A stretch of DNA of 64,000 bases from Pseudomonadota bacterium (GTDB taxonomy: Bacteria > Pseudomonadota > Alphaproteobacteria > Rhodobacterales > Rhodobacteraceae). Every line of letters begins with the position of its first letter. Positions within the stretch are counted from its first letter, which is position 1. Made by a program: the position numbers and the translations under genes. The notes under the pieces were generated by a model. The model searched no databases, had not been told where the DNA came from, and saw only the letters and a program-made list of their open reading frames with translations. The stretch is from assembly GCA_020161655.1 (NCBI GenBank), contig JAIUPC010000006.1, forward strand, positions 124,001 to 188,000, read 5' to 3'. Positions 44,604 to 52,612 of the stretch are shown here, one piece after another.

Positions 44604-45488
44604 TCAGGGCAGGATTTCGTATTCCGTGACCAGCGTCGACGTGAAGGGAAAGAAATTGTCGTCGGAAATCAGCGTCATGAACTGTCGCCCGGCGGCGTCG
44701 CGCCAGACCGACATGCCCTCCATGTTGCCAAGCTGCCCCGGCGGCACCGCCAACACCGGGGCGCAGTCCACCGCCCCCCTCAGCGCCACCGCGGGGCAGG
44801 TCGAGACCCGGATCTCGAACTGGCCGAACCAGGTCAGCCGGCGTTCAAGAAGCCAGAGCCGCCCCTCGTCGTCCAGCGTCGCGTCCGAGGCGCCGAAATC
44901 CGGCCCGGTGCGCAGGACCGGGCCGGTAAGCCAGCTGCCCTTGCGACCGATGAAGGTAGGGTAGCCACCGACCGCCGCCCCCCACTCCTCGACCACAGCC
45001 ATGAGGGTGCCATCGGCAAGTCGCACCAGCCCTTCGAAGCTGTTGTTGTTCCAGCGGTCCTTGAATCTGTCGAACTTGTGCAGCGGTTCCGACCGCATGG
45101 ATGGCGGATGGAGGCCCGTGACGCGGGTATAGCTCTCATAGCCGACGAAAAGGCCGCCGTCCTGCGCCGGGGCAAGAGCCTCGGCATCGGAGGTGAAGCC
45201 GGAGACCCCATTGCCGCCGTTGTCGAGGAAACGGTCATGCCAGACGGCCTTCAGCGCCTCGATGCGGACACCCTCCCCGCGCGTGACCTCGGCCTGCCAG
45301 AGCGTGCCCTTGTCGCTCGCCGCCCAGATCCCGCGCCCCCTATCGGTGACGACAAGGCCGGAAAACCCGCCGAAGTCGTCATCATCCTCGGACCAGTCGA
45401 GGCTCTGCAGGAACTTCAGCTCCAGCGCCGCCGCCGGAACCGACCAGAGCGCCAGCAGAAGACCAAGCCCCGCGCTAGTCCAGCGCAC
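44604..45488 (-). CDS. Exported phytase-like/esterase-like beta-propeller protein
   Basis: A 294-aa protein with a signal peptide (MRWTSAGLGLLLALWSVPAAA). The mature part fits the phytase-like/esterase-like family: GGFSGLVVTDRGRGIWAASD, SDAEALAPAQDGGLFVGYES, NNSFEGLVRLADGTLMAVVE, LGNMEGMSVWRDAAG. These repeat blades of a beta propeller with acidic/NxEG metal sites. The substrate is not known. The first 14 nt overlap the end of the upstream glycosyltransferase gene, so both belong to one operon. Confidence 0.85.
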   Translation of the reverse strand: MRWTSAGLGLLLALWSVPAAALELKFLQSLDWSEDDDDFGGFSGLVVTDRGRGIWAASDKGTLWQAEVTRGEGVRIEALKAVWHDRFLDNGGNGVSGFTSDAEALAPAQDGGLFVGYESYTRVTGLHPPSMRSEPLHKFDRFKDRWNNNSFEGLVRLADGTLMAVVEEWGAAVGGYPTFIGRKGSWLTGPVLRTGPDFGASDATLDDEGRLWLLERRLTWFGQFEIRVSTCPAVALRGAVDCAPVLAVPPGQLGNMEGMSVWRDAAGRQFMTLISDDNFFPFTSTLVTEYEILP

Positions 45489-46494
45489 GGCCGAACGCGA
45501 TCTTCTGCGCCTCGGGCGATAGACGGTCCATGACCGCGCGCGGCGGCCCGAACCCGAAAGCGCCGCGCATCAAGGCCGCCGCCTGCGGCCGCGCGCCTTT
45601 CGCCAGGATCTGCAACGCCTTGGCCGTCGAATAGGCCAGCGTCACCGGCAACGCGATCGGGTTGAAGCGCCACACGAACTTGGTTCGCCCCCGGTACTTG
45701 AACCAGAAGGAAAACGGTGAGGCGATCCGCTCGAACGTCGGCGATCCGATGGCGGTGCCGGCATGGTGATAAACAAGGAAGTCGGGCGCGACCGCCAAAG
45801 GCATGGCGCCGCGCCGCATCGCCCAGTCGGCCTCTTCGTAGTAAAGGAAGTAATCCTCCGCCATCGGCCCCGCGGCCTCGTAGAACCGACGCGAGGCAAC
45901 CATGTTGGCGCCGGTGATGAAGTCGAGATCCGCCGCCTTCGGCATCGGCGTCTTGTCGGCATCACGCCCGAGGTTGATGTTGCCGCTGACCCCGGTCCAG
46001 CGGTTCATGATGCCGCCGTCGATCTGGATGCGGGTCTTCGGTTCGGCATAGCAGACCCGCCCGCCCATCAGCGCATAACCCGGCACCTTCGCCGCGCAGT
46101 CGAGGATGGCCTTCGTCGCGCCCGGATCGGCAAAGGCGTCGGGGTTCAGCACCCAGAAATGGCTGATCTCCGGCATCGGCGCCAGGAAGGCGAGGCCAAG
46201 GTTCACCCCGCCCGCAAAGCCGAGGTTGACCGTGGAATGCACCAGCGAAACGTCACCCGCCCCGGCATGGCCCGGCTTTTCGCCCGACGGAAACTCGCGG
46301 AAATCGACATCCGCCCGCGCCGCCGCCCATTTCCTCAAGACCGCCACCGTGTCATCGCCCGAGGCATTGTCGACGACGACGATCTTCGGCCGGCCATGCG
46401 CCTGCAGAAGCAGGCTCTCGACGCAGCCGACGATCACGTCATGCGCGTTGAAGGCGACGACGACGGCGCCGATGGGACAGGTCTGACTGGTCAT
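45475..46494 (-). CDS. Glycosyltransferase family 2 (rhamnosyltransferase-like)
   Basis: A 339-aa GT-A enzyme starting at ATG 46494, where the domain begins (CPIGAVVVAFNAHDVIVGCV). Motifs are KIVVVDNASGDDTVAVL, the DxD-like LNPDAFADPG, and YFLYYEEADWAMRRG for the acceptor/catalytic site. The arrangement is that of WbbL-like rhamnosyl or galactofuranosyl transferases. The frame is open to 46569 but lacks homology there. It probably contributes a branch or backbone sugar to the EPS unit. Confidence 0.87.
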   Translation of the reverse strand: MTSQTCPIGAVVVAFNAHDVIVGCVESLLLQAHGRPKIVVVDNASGDDTVAVLRKWAAARADVDFREFPSGEKPGHAGAGDVSLVHSTVNLGFAGGVNLGLAFLAPMPEISHFWVLNPDAFADPGATKAILDCAAKVPGYALMGGRVCYAEPKTRIQIDGGIMNRWTGVSGNINLGRDADKTPMPKAADLDFITGANMVASRRFYEAAGPMAEDYFLYYEEADWAMRRGAMPLAVAPDFLVYHHAGTAIGSPTFERIASPFSFWFKYRGRTKFVWRFNPIALPVTLAYSTAKALQILAKGARPQAAALMRGAFGFGPPRAVMDRLSPEAQKIAFGRALD

Positions 46495-46604
46495 GTACTC
46501 TGAGGGCCTTTGCGGTTGGGTTTGCTCTATCCCCGCATCGTGGTAGCAATTTGGCAATTGCGCCGCCATGCCGAAAATGGCCCGCGTAGGGGGGAGTGTC
46601 CGGC

Positions 46605-47153
46605 ATGGCCGTCGCGAAACGCAATCTTGTCAGCCGTTTCGGCCGGGCGGTGGCGTCGTTCCTTGACCCGGCGGTGCTTCTTCACCCTTTCCGGCTCATG
46701 CATTATTACGGCTACAGCCACGTCCGCCAACGCCGCCGCCTGACCCTTGGCCGCGATGTGCGGATCGCCCCCAACGTGTCCTTCGCCAATGCCGAGCGGA
46801 TCGCCCTTGGCGACCAGGTGCAGGTCGGCGCGCGCTGCTCGCTCTGGGCCGGGAAAAGCACCAGCTGGATCAGGGTCGGCGACCGCACCACCTTCGGCCC
46901 CGAGGTTTTCGTCACCGCCGCCGACTACGGGCTTGCCGCCGGGCAGCGCATCACCGATCAGGCAATGATCGAGCGTGACATCGTGATCGGCAGGGATTGC
47001 TGGATCGGCGCAAGGGCAATCCTCACCGCGGGCATCAGTATCGGCGATGGCGCGGTCATCGGCGCCGGGTCGGTGGTCACCAAGGATGTTCCCGCCGGCG
47101 CCATCGCCCTCGGCGTTCCCGCCCGCGTCGTACGCATGCGCGGAGATGGCTAG
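46605..47153 (+). CDS. Hexapeptide-repeat O-acyltransferase
   Basis: A 182-aa left-handed beta-helix acyltransferase. Hexapeptide turns run from [13 protein letters not shown] to [19 protein letters not shown], ending in GVPARVVRM. This is the WbbJ/LacA/NodL group that acetylates sugars with acetyl-CoA. ATG 46605 is preceded by GGGGAG at 8 nt; a GTG at 46596 is in frame. An acetylated EPS would be a natural substrate for the SGNH-type esterase encoded at 26.8 kb, but that link is speculative. It overlaps the flippase by 4 nt, tail to tail. Confidence 0.87.
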   Translation: MAVAKRNLVSRFGRAVASFLDPAVLLHPFRLMHYYGYSHVRQRRRLTLGRDVRIAPNVSFANAERIALGDQVQVGARCSLWAGKSTSWIRVGDRTTFGPEVFVTAADYGLAAGQRITDQAMIERDIVIGRDCWIGARAILTAGISIGDGAVIGAGSVVTKDVPAGAIALGVPARVVRMRGDG

Positions 47154-48553
47154 ACGAATCGCCTGACCAGATAACCGCGCAGCGCCGTCATCGAGGCGAG
47201 ACCGCCGATGATCATCGCGGCGACAACCCAGCGCGACCAGCTCAGGTTGGCGACGAACCCGGTCTGCGGTTGCTGAAGCAGGTTGTCGATGGCAGCGGCG
47301 GCACAGGCGAGCGTGAACAGGATCACCGGGATCAGAAGCGGCCTGAGCAGCAACTCTGTCCGCTTCGCCGCCAGCCGCAAGGAGACGAAGAAGCCAAGCG
47401 CCTCCGCTGCGGCCGCGATCCAGAGGACGGTGAAGACCGAGCCTGTCTGCACCACGGCATACCATGAGAGCGGCAGCGACAGGATGCGGAAGAAGTTCGC
47501 CACCGCCGAATTCCCCGACCGGCCCTTCGCCAGCGCCACCGTCGCCGCGCCCGACTTTGCCACCCTGACCGCCTGCATCACCGCCATCGGCACCAGGATC
47601 GGCAGCATCGCCTCGTATTTCGCGCCCAGGAGAATATGCACGACCGGCCCGCCGATCATCACCGTGCCGAGAAGGAGAAGAAGCCCGATCGCCAGCCCGC
47701 CCTCGATCGCCGCCACGCCGAACCAGTTGAACGACCGCGCATCGTCGCGGGCTGCGGTCAGCTTGGGCAGGAACAGCGATTGCGACGCGCCTGCCAGCAC
47801 CAGAGTCGGCGTCAGCGTCAGGGTGATCGCCATCGAGAAGACCGCAAGCTGCGCCATCCCAAGTTCCCGCCCGACAATCAGTCTTTCGCCGTTGAACACC
47901 CCGAAGAGCATGATGCCGTTCAAGAGAAGCGGCCAGCCGAAGATCGTCGCCTTCCGCATCAGCGCCATGTCGAAGGCCAGCCGGTAGGGCCGCTCTGCCA
48001 TGATGTGCGTCAGGCTCACCGATGCGACCGACTGCACCAGGAGAGAGACCAGCATGATCCGGTAGTCGCTGTAGATCATCGCGATCGGCCAGAGCAGGAT
48101 GACCGCGATCAGCGGCGCGACCGATTGCGTCACGACGGCGGGGCGGAAGTTCAGATGCCGCCGCATCCGGTGATTGTCATAGTGCTGCAAGCCGTTGATG
48201 AACGGGATCACCGCGATGATCTGGTAGGCCCAGGCAATCTCGGGGATGCCAAGGAAATTGGCGTAGGGATGCGCAATCAGAAAGAGGATGGTGCTTGAAA
48301 ACAAGCCGCGTATGACCTGAAAGCCCTGCATCGCGCGCTGGAAATGGTCGTCATCGCCATCCTTGTCGACAACCATCAACTGGTTCAGGCCTAGGTAGGA
48401 CAGCATCTCGACGATCGACATGCTGATCGCGAAGGTAGAGGCGATGCCGTAATCGTGCGGGCTGACCAGCCGCGCGACGATGAGGTTGCGCAGCAAGAGA
48501 AGGGCCGAGCCGAAGGCATTGCCTGAGACAACCAGAAAGGCTTTCTTCAGCAT
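47150..48553 (-). CDS. Wzx-like oligosaccharide flippase
   Basis: A 467-aa membrane protein with about 12-14 hydrophobic segments and the MATE/PST fold of polysaccharide flippases ([20 protein letters not shown] at the N-terminus, [32 protein letters not shown]). It moves lipid-linked repeat units to the periplasm for polymerisation. Its N-terminal half is the more conserved part. With the polymerase and the Wzz-like protein it completes a Wzx/Wzy pathway. Confidence 0.88.
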   Translation of the reverse strand: MLKKAFLVVSGNAFGSALLLLRNLIVARLVSPHDYGIASTFAISMSIVEMLSYLGLNQLMVVDKDGDDDHFQRAMQGFQVIRGLFSSTILFLIAHPYANFLGIPEIAWAYQIIAVIPFINGLQHYDNHRMRRHLNFRPAVVTQSVAPLIAVILLWPIAMIYSDYRIMLVSLLVQSVASVSLTHIMAERPYRLAFDMALMRKATIFGWPLLLNGIMLFGVFNGERLIVGRELGMAQLAVFSMAITLTLTPTLVLAGASQSLFLPKLTAARDDARSFNWFGVAAIEGGLAIGLLLLLGTVMIGGPVVHILLGAKYEAMLPILVPMAVMQAVRVAKSGAATVALAKGRSGNSAVANFFRILSLPLSWYAVVQTGSVFTVLWIAAAAEALGFFVSLRLAAKRTELLLRPLLIPVILFTLACAAAAIDNLLQQPQTGFVANLSWSRWVVAAMIIGGLASMTALRGYLVRRFV

Positions 48554-48696
48554 ACTGCGGACTGCCCGATGTCTTTCTTTTCATCCGCGGGGTCCCTGTC
48601 CCGCCTTGTCAGCGTCGATGCCACGAAGGGCGTTGGAAACCAAACGAAAACATCTCGGCGGATGACGATTGGCGGGAAACCGCGTTATTGGCCACG

Positions 48697-49122
48697 TCAG
48701 CCTTCGTCCTCGCCGATCCTGCCGCGCAAGGATTTGACCGAGCTTCGCTGGGTCTTGGTCTCAAGCCGCCGCCGCTGGCTGCCAAGTGTCGGCTTCGTCG
48801 GGCGCCGCAGCTTCGGCGCGACCAGCGCCTCGCGGATCATCTCGGCCAGCCTTTCGCGCGCGATCTCGCGGTTGCGAAGCTGGCTCCGCGTCTCTTCGGC
48901 GCGGATCACGATGGCGCCGTCATTGGTCCATTTGCGCCCGGCGATCCGCTTCAGCCGCGCCTTCACCGGCGGCGCAAGATGCGGGCTCCGCTCCGCCTCG
49001 AAGCGCAGCTCGACCGCGGTCGAGACCTTGTTCACATTCTGCCCGCCGGGACCGGAAGAGCGTGAAAAGCTCTCGGTGATCTCCCAGTCGGCAATGGCGA
49101 TATGATCGGTGATGCGCAGCAT
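48697..49122 (-). CDS. arfB: Ribosome-rescue peptidyl-tRNA hydrolase ArfB
   Basis: A 141-aa protein with the GGQ motif in SSGPGGQNVNK near residue 27 and a basic C-terminal tail (QRRRLETKTQRSSVKSLRGR). In known ArfB the tail enters the empty mRNA channel of stalled ribosomes, while GGQ hydrolyses peptidyl-tRNA. The length matches E. coli ArfB (140 aa). Confidence 0.93.
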   Translation of the reverse strand: MLRITDHIAIADWEITESFSRSSGPGGQNVNKVSTAVELRFEAERSPHLAPPVKARLKRIAGRKWTNDGAIVIRAEETRSQLRNREIARERLAEMIREALVAPKLRRPTKPTLGSQRRRLETKTQRSSVKSLRGRIGEDEG

Positions 49123-49233
49123 GGCATCAGAGATAAGTCGCCGCCGCGCCCGAGTCCACGCGAGGCCAAGGTTTCAGCCGCCGCCGTGATCGGCTAGCAT
49201 CGCCGGAAACAACATTCGGAACGCGAGGCAGGC

Positions 49234-50373
49234 ATGAACATCTCACGGCGCAATCTCGGACTGGGTCTTGGCGCCCTCGGCCTTTCGGCCTGCGGCAACG
49301 GCGCCGCGATGAGCTTTTCGGGCGGCTCGCCGCTCGATGCCGATCTCAGGCCCGCGGCCAATCCCGCCTATGACGCCTGGGTCGATGCCTTCCGGGCGCG
49401 CGCCTCGAACTACGGTCTTTCAGATGCGACGGTCAGCACCGGCTTTCGTGGCGCGGGCTACCTGCCCGGTGTCGTCACCCGCGACCGGAACCAGACCGAG
49501 TCGAGCCGCACGCTTGAGGACTACCTCTCCATCTCCGTCTCCGACGAACGCGTCGCCAAGGGCCGCGCCGCCTTCGCCCGCCAGCGCGGCACGCTCATGG
49601 CGTTGCAGGACCGCTACGGCGTCGATGCGGCGATCATCGCGGCGATCTGGGGGGTCGAAAGCCTTTACGGCGAAAAGCGCGGCAACGTGCCGGTCGTCTC
49701 TGCCACCTCGACGCTCGCCTATGACGGCCGGCGCGGCGCCTTCTTCGAACAGCAGCTGGTGGCGGCGCTGAAGATCGTGCAGGCGGGCGACGCCGCGCCC
49801 TCGCACATGACCGGAAGCTGGGCCGGGGCGATGGGCCACACCCAGTTCATCCCGACGACCTATCTTGCCCATGCTGTCGATTTCACCGGCGACGGCCGCC
49901 GCGACATCTGGTCCGAAGACCCGACCGACTCCCTTGCCTCGACCGCCAACTACCTTTCGCGAAGCGGCTGGTCGCGCGGCGTCCGCTGGGGTGGCGTGGC
50001 CGGGGCGGGCGCGCCAGCAGGCCGGGTGATCCAGCCGCAGGCAGGCGGCCCAAGCTTTGCCGTCACCGGCAATTTCAACGCCATCAAGCGCTACAACAAC
50101 TCGGACGCCTATGCGCTCGGCGTCGGGCTTCTCGCCGACCGCATCGCCGGGGCCGGCCCGCTTCAGGCCAGCTTCCCGCCCGACGCCAACGGCATGACCA
50201 AGGCTGACCGTATCGCCTTGCAGAAACGCCTGACCGCGCGGGGCTTCGATACCGGCGGTTCGGACGGCGTGATCGGCAGGAAGACCGAGGCCGCGATCCG
50301 CGCCTGGCAGGCCAGCCGCGGCCTTCCCGAAACCGGCCAGCCCTCGCAGGAGCTTCTGCGCAGCCTTGGTTAA
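49234..50373 (+). CDS. Lytic murein transglycosylase, MltB family with PG-binding domain
   Basis: The protein has 379 aa. The N-terminus ISRRNLGLGLGALGLSAC combines a twin-arginine-like start with a lipobox-type LSAC, so it is probably an envelope lipoprotein. The SLT/MltB domain has catalytic Glu in IWGVESLYGEKRG and the family block GAMGHTQFIPTTYLAHAVD. The last 60 residues are a PG_binding_1 domain (RIALQKRLTARGFDTG, VIGRKTEAAIRAWQ). It cleaves peptidoglycan glycan strands to anhydromuropeptides. A 33-bp repeat lies 10 nt after the stop. Confidence 0.92.
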   Translation: MNISRRNLGLGLGALGLSACGNGAAMSFSGGSPLDADLRPAANPAYDAWVDAFRARASNYGLSDATVSTGFRGAGYLPGVVTRDRNQTESSRTLEDYLSISVSDERVAKGRAAFARQRGTLMALQDRYGVDAAIIAAIWGVESLYGEKRGNVPVVSATSTLAYDGRRGAFFEQQLVAALKIVQAGDAAPSHMTGSWAGAMGHTQFIPTTYLAHAVDFTGDGRRDIWSEDPTDSLASTANYLSRSGWSRGVRWGGVAGAGAPAGRVIQPQAGGPSFAVTGNFNAIKRYNNSDAYALGVGLLADRIAGAGPLQASFPPDANGMTKADRIALQKRLTARGFDTGGSDGVIGRKTEAAIRAWQASRGLPETGQPSQELLRSLG

Positions 50374-50382
50374 GCGGGCGGA

Positions 50383-50415
50383 CGCCCGACGCCTGTCGGG
50401 ACGGATGTCCGACGC
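50383..50415. repeat. 33-bp dispersed repeat, copy B
   Basis: Exact inverted copy of 937-969, lying just after the transglycosylase stop codon. A partial further GGGACGGATG follows at about 50419-50428. Confidence 0.8.
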
Positions 50416-50608
50416 TTGCGGGACGGATGCTGGCAGGTCCAGAAACGGAAAGGGCCGATCTTTCTTACGCTCCCTTGTGGGACAGATCGGACGCTTCCCG
50501 GCTTTGTCGCGGCGTGACAAGGTGGCTTGCCAGTGGCAAGACACCCGCGCCGTTGCCCGGAGGCGCAAGCCGCAGGGCAAGGGGTTCTCCACTCGCGCGA
50601 AGGGTGCC

Positions 50609-50700
50609 AAATTCTGATGGGTCCGCCCAAGGTGGGCACATTTGTGCCCGCCGCCCGGTGGGCGGGCACAGCAGAATTTCGTCATACCGCCGAAATTCTG
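50609..50700. other. Cluster of overlapping inverted repeats
   Basis: AAATTCTG at 50609-50616 pairs with CAGAATTT at 50672-50679, and AAATTCTG recurs at 50693-50700. Inside, GGGCACA-TT-TGTGCCC (50634-50649) and GTGCCCGCC...GGCGGGCAC (50644-50669) share bases, so only one can form at a time. This is intergenic and may be an RNA switch-like element or terminator. No gene is visible in 50416-50760. Confidence 0.55.
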
Positions 50701-50752
50701 CACGTCCCGACCCTCTGCCGCAAACAGGCCGACAAGACGTGCAACTCCCCCC

Positions 50753-50788
50753 GGAAACGGAAAGGGCCGCTCCGGGTTGGAGCGGCCC
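50753..50788 (-). terminator. Rho-independent terminator on the minus strand
   Basis: Stem GGGCCGCTCC/GGAGCGGCCC (50764-50788, 5-nt loop), followed on the minus strand by TTTCCGTTT. It would end a minus-strand transcript coming through 50945-50800. Confidence 0.75.
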
Positions 50789-50945
50789 TCCGAGATCTAC
50801 GGAGATGGGCCAGTTAGGGTGTCGAAGTTCGACGAGGCCCAGTCAGGGTTCTTGAACCCATGGGGTTGCCCTTAGGCCACGGCCCCCCTGACTGTCCCGA
50901 CACCTCTCTCCAATATCACTCTAGACACTGGATCACCTCCTTTCT
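50789..50945 (-). ncRNA. Candidate structured small RNA or leader with an rRNA-3'-end match
   Basis: On the plus strand 50928-50945 reads CTGGATCACCTCCTTTCT, the known 3' end of alphaproteobacterial 16S rRNA. Read on the minus strand it is a full-length Shine-Dalgarno. Downstream, GGTGTCG/CGACACC (50818-50824 with 50898-50904) and AGTCAGGG/CCCTGACT (50841-50848 with 50886-50893) form one long nested stem. Within it GGGTT/AACCC and AACCC/GGGTT are exclusive. A terminator follows. TTGACA lies at 50987-50992 on the minus strand, but no good -10 was found. It does not match any RNA family I can name. Confidence 0.5.
50872..50928 (-). CDS. 18-codon frame behind an extreme Shine-Dalgarno
   Basis: GTG 50926-50928 follows GGAGG by 7 nt, within a 16-18-nt complement to the 16S 3' end. 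The frame MSRVILERGVGTVRGAVA ends at TAA 50872-50874. The same frame then stays open for 24 more codons to a TAG, so the TAA is the only break. It could be a small peptide, a leader peptide or only part of an RNA structure. The evidence is sequence pattern alone. Confidence 0.35.
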   Translation of the reverse strand: MSRVILERGVGTVRGAVA

Positions 50946-50998
50946 CTGCGTTGCCGTTAGGCAGAGGCTGACACAGATTTGGTGTTTGTCAAAAGGTT

Positions 50999-51622
50999 TC
51001 ACGCAACCCTTGCTATCATTTTTCCGACAATTACCCGGAATGGCACCAATGCCACAATTGCCATGGCAAGCTTTACCAACCAGTCACCAATCGCCAGCGA
51101 CACCCAGAGCGGCACCATCGGCCCGGCTCCCAGAAGCGGCAATTCGGCGCCGGCCCAGTTCACGTCATTGCCCGGTTCGATGAAGACAAGCGCGGCCGAG
51201 AAGGCAACCGTAAAGAAAATCAGCGTATCGAGCGTGGAGCTGGCGATGGTCGACACGAAGGGCGCCCGCCACCAGCTTCCCTGCCGAAGCCGGTTGAATA
51301 CGGCAACATCGGTCAGTTGCGCCACAAGGAAGGCGAGGCCCGAGCCGAGCGCCACGCGCAGCGTCACCAAGGGGCCGAACTCGCCCATGATCTGCGTGCC
51401 GATGAGCGAGCAGATGACGCCGACGACAAAGCCCGCGATGACGACGCGGCGTGCGGCGGCGGCGCCCTGAAGCCGGTTGGTGAGGTCGGTCACGAGGAAG
51501 GAGAAGGGATAGGTCAAGGCCCCCCAGGTCAGCCATTGGCCAAGCGGGTATTGCACGAGGATGTTCGACGCCATCACGATGGCGGCCATGGCAATCACGC
51601 CAGGGATCAGGTTGCGGGTCAT
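50999..51622 (-). CDS. Queuosine precursor transporter, YhhQ/DUF165 family
   Basis: A 207-aa protein starting at ATG 51622, with six hydrophobic segments (IPGVIAMAAIVMASNILVQY, VVIAGFVVGVICSLIGTQI). The family motifs TYPFSFLVTDLTNRLQG and STLDTLIFFTVAFSAA are present. YhhQ imports preQ0/preQ1 for queuosine in tRNA. No preQ1 riboswitch-like sequence is evident upstream. It starts about 100 nt after the mepA stop is reached on the opposite reading direction, both being minus-strand genes. Confidence 0.88.
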   Translation of the reverse strand: MTRNLIPGVIAMAAIVMASNILVQYPLGQWLTWGALTYPFSFLVTDLTNRLQGAAAARRVVIAGFVVGVICSLIGTQIMGEFGPLVTLRVALGSGLAFLVAQLTDVAVFNRLRQGSWWRAPFVSTIASSTLDTLIFFTVAFSAALVFIEPGNDVNWAGAELPLLGAGPMVPLWVSLAIGDWLVKLAMAIVALVPFRVIVGKMIARVA

Positions 51623-51721
51623 GTATATGTCCGTTTTTACAAGGTCGCGGAGACTTGGCCCCGGCCCATGCCGGAACGCGCGGCCTCTACGCCTTTGGCC
51701 CCTTCCGGTCAAGGGCCGTGG

Positions 51722-52612
51722 TCAGTTCGCCGCCAGCACCCCCCGGCAGGCCTTGGGCAGGTCCGCCATGGTGAACTCGCGCGCCGTCTTCTTGCGCGGG
51801 CCTTTCGGCTTCGTCGGCTTCGGCGGATTGCGCAGTTCCTCCAGATAGGTCGTGACCCACCAGGTCAGCGTCTCATCGCAGCCGTCGCCGCCCTTCGACA
51901 GTTCGGAGACGCTGGGCTTCTGCGTCTCGCAATTGCCGTCACCGCGCGGGCATTTCAGGCGGACGTGGAAATGCGTGTTGTGTGCGGCAATGGGGCGGAT
52001 CTTCTGGAGCCAGGACTTGTCGGCCCGGGTCGCGGTCTTGCACATCGCGATCTTCGCCGCGGCAGCAACAAAGATGCGGTCGACGCGCGGGTCCGACGCC
52101 GCCATTTTCAGCAGCGCCTGATGGCTTTTCGTCCAGTTGCCGTTGATCCTGCGCTGATCTTCGGTGCGTATCGAGATCGAGGAAATGCTTTCCCTTTCGC
52201 CCCGCGACAGGTTGACCCGCGCGGGCGGGAGCATCCAGACATCGGCGTCCAGCCCGATCTGGTGGCTCTGGTGGCCGGTCTTCATCGGTCCGCCGCGTGG
52301 CTGGCTCATGTCGCCAACATAGAGCCCGGCCCAGCCGAGCTTGCGCGCCGCGCCCGAGAGGTCCATCAGGTACTGCACCAGTTCCGGCTGGCCCCAGTTG
52401 CGGTTGCGCGAAAGCCGCATCGCCTGCCAGGTCGGGCCGGTTTCCGGCAGTTGCACCAGCCCCGCGCCGCAGCCCTTGGCATAGCTGCCGATGGCTTGCG
52501 ACTTCTGCTGCGAGGCACGCGCTTCGCTGCCGAAAAGATCCTTGGCAAGGGGCGCCGCCCCTGCCTCAGCAGGGGTCAAAAGCGCAAGACAGACCAGAAG
52601 GGTGCGGATCAT
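51722..52612 (-). CDS. mepA: Penicillin-insensitive murein endopeptidase MepA
   Basis: A 296-aa LAS-type (M74) metallopeptidase with a signal peptide (IRTLLVCLALLTPAEAGA). Zinc ligands of the family are visible in GHQSHQIGLDADVW and HNTHFHVRLKCP. It cuts D-Ala-mDAP cross-links in periplasmic peptidoglycan. ATG 52612 overlaps the MFS gene stop by 4 nt. The frame remains open upstream into the MFS gene, which is a shadow. The tail after residue 260 is Lys/Pro-rich. Confidence 0.93.
   Translation of the reverse strand: MIRTLLVCLALLTPAEAGAAPLAKDLFGSEARASQQKSQAIGSYAKGCGAGLVQLPETGPTWQAMRLSRNRNWGQPELVQYLMDLSGAARKLGWAGLYVGDMSQPRGGPMKTGHQSHQIGLDADVWMLPPARVNLSRGERESISSISIRTEDQRRINGNWTKSHQALLKMAASDPRVDRIFVAAAAKIAMCKTATRADKSWLQKIRPIAAHNTHFHVRLKCPRGDGNCETQKPSVSELSKGGDGCDETLTWWVTTYLEELRNPPKPTKPKGPRKKTAREFTMADLPKACRGVLAAN

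Noticed and set aside
50818..50904. SRP (4.5S) RNA or 6S RNA as identity of the structured element
   Set aside because: The conserved SRP tetraloop region (GGTCAGG...GGAAGGAAGCAGCC type) is absent, and the shape does not show the large central bubble of 6S RNA.
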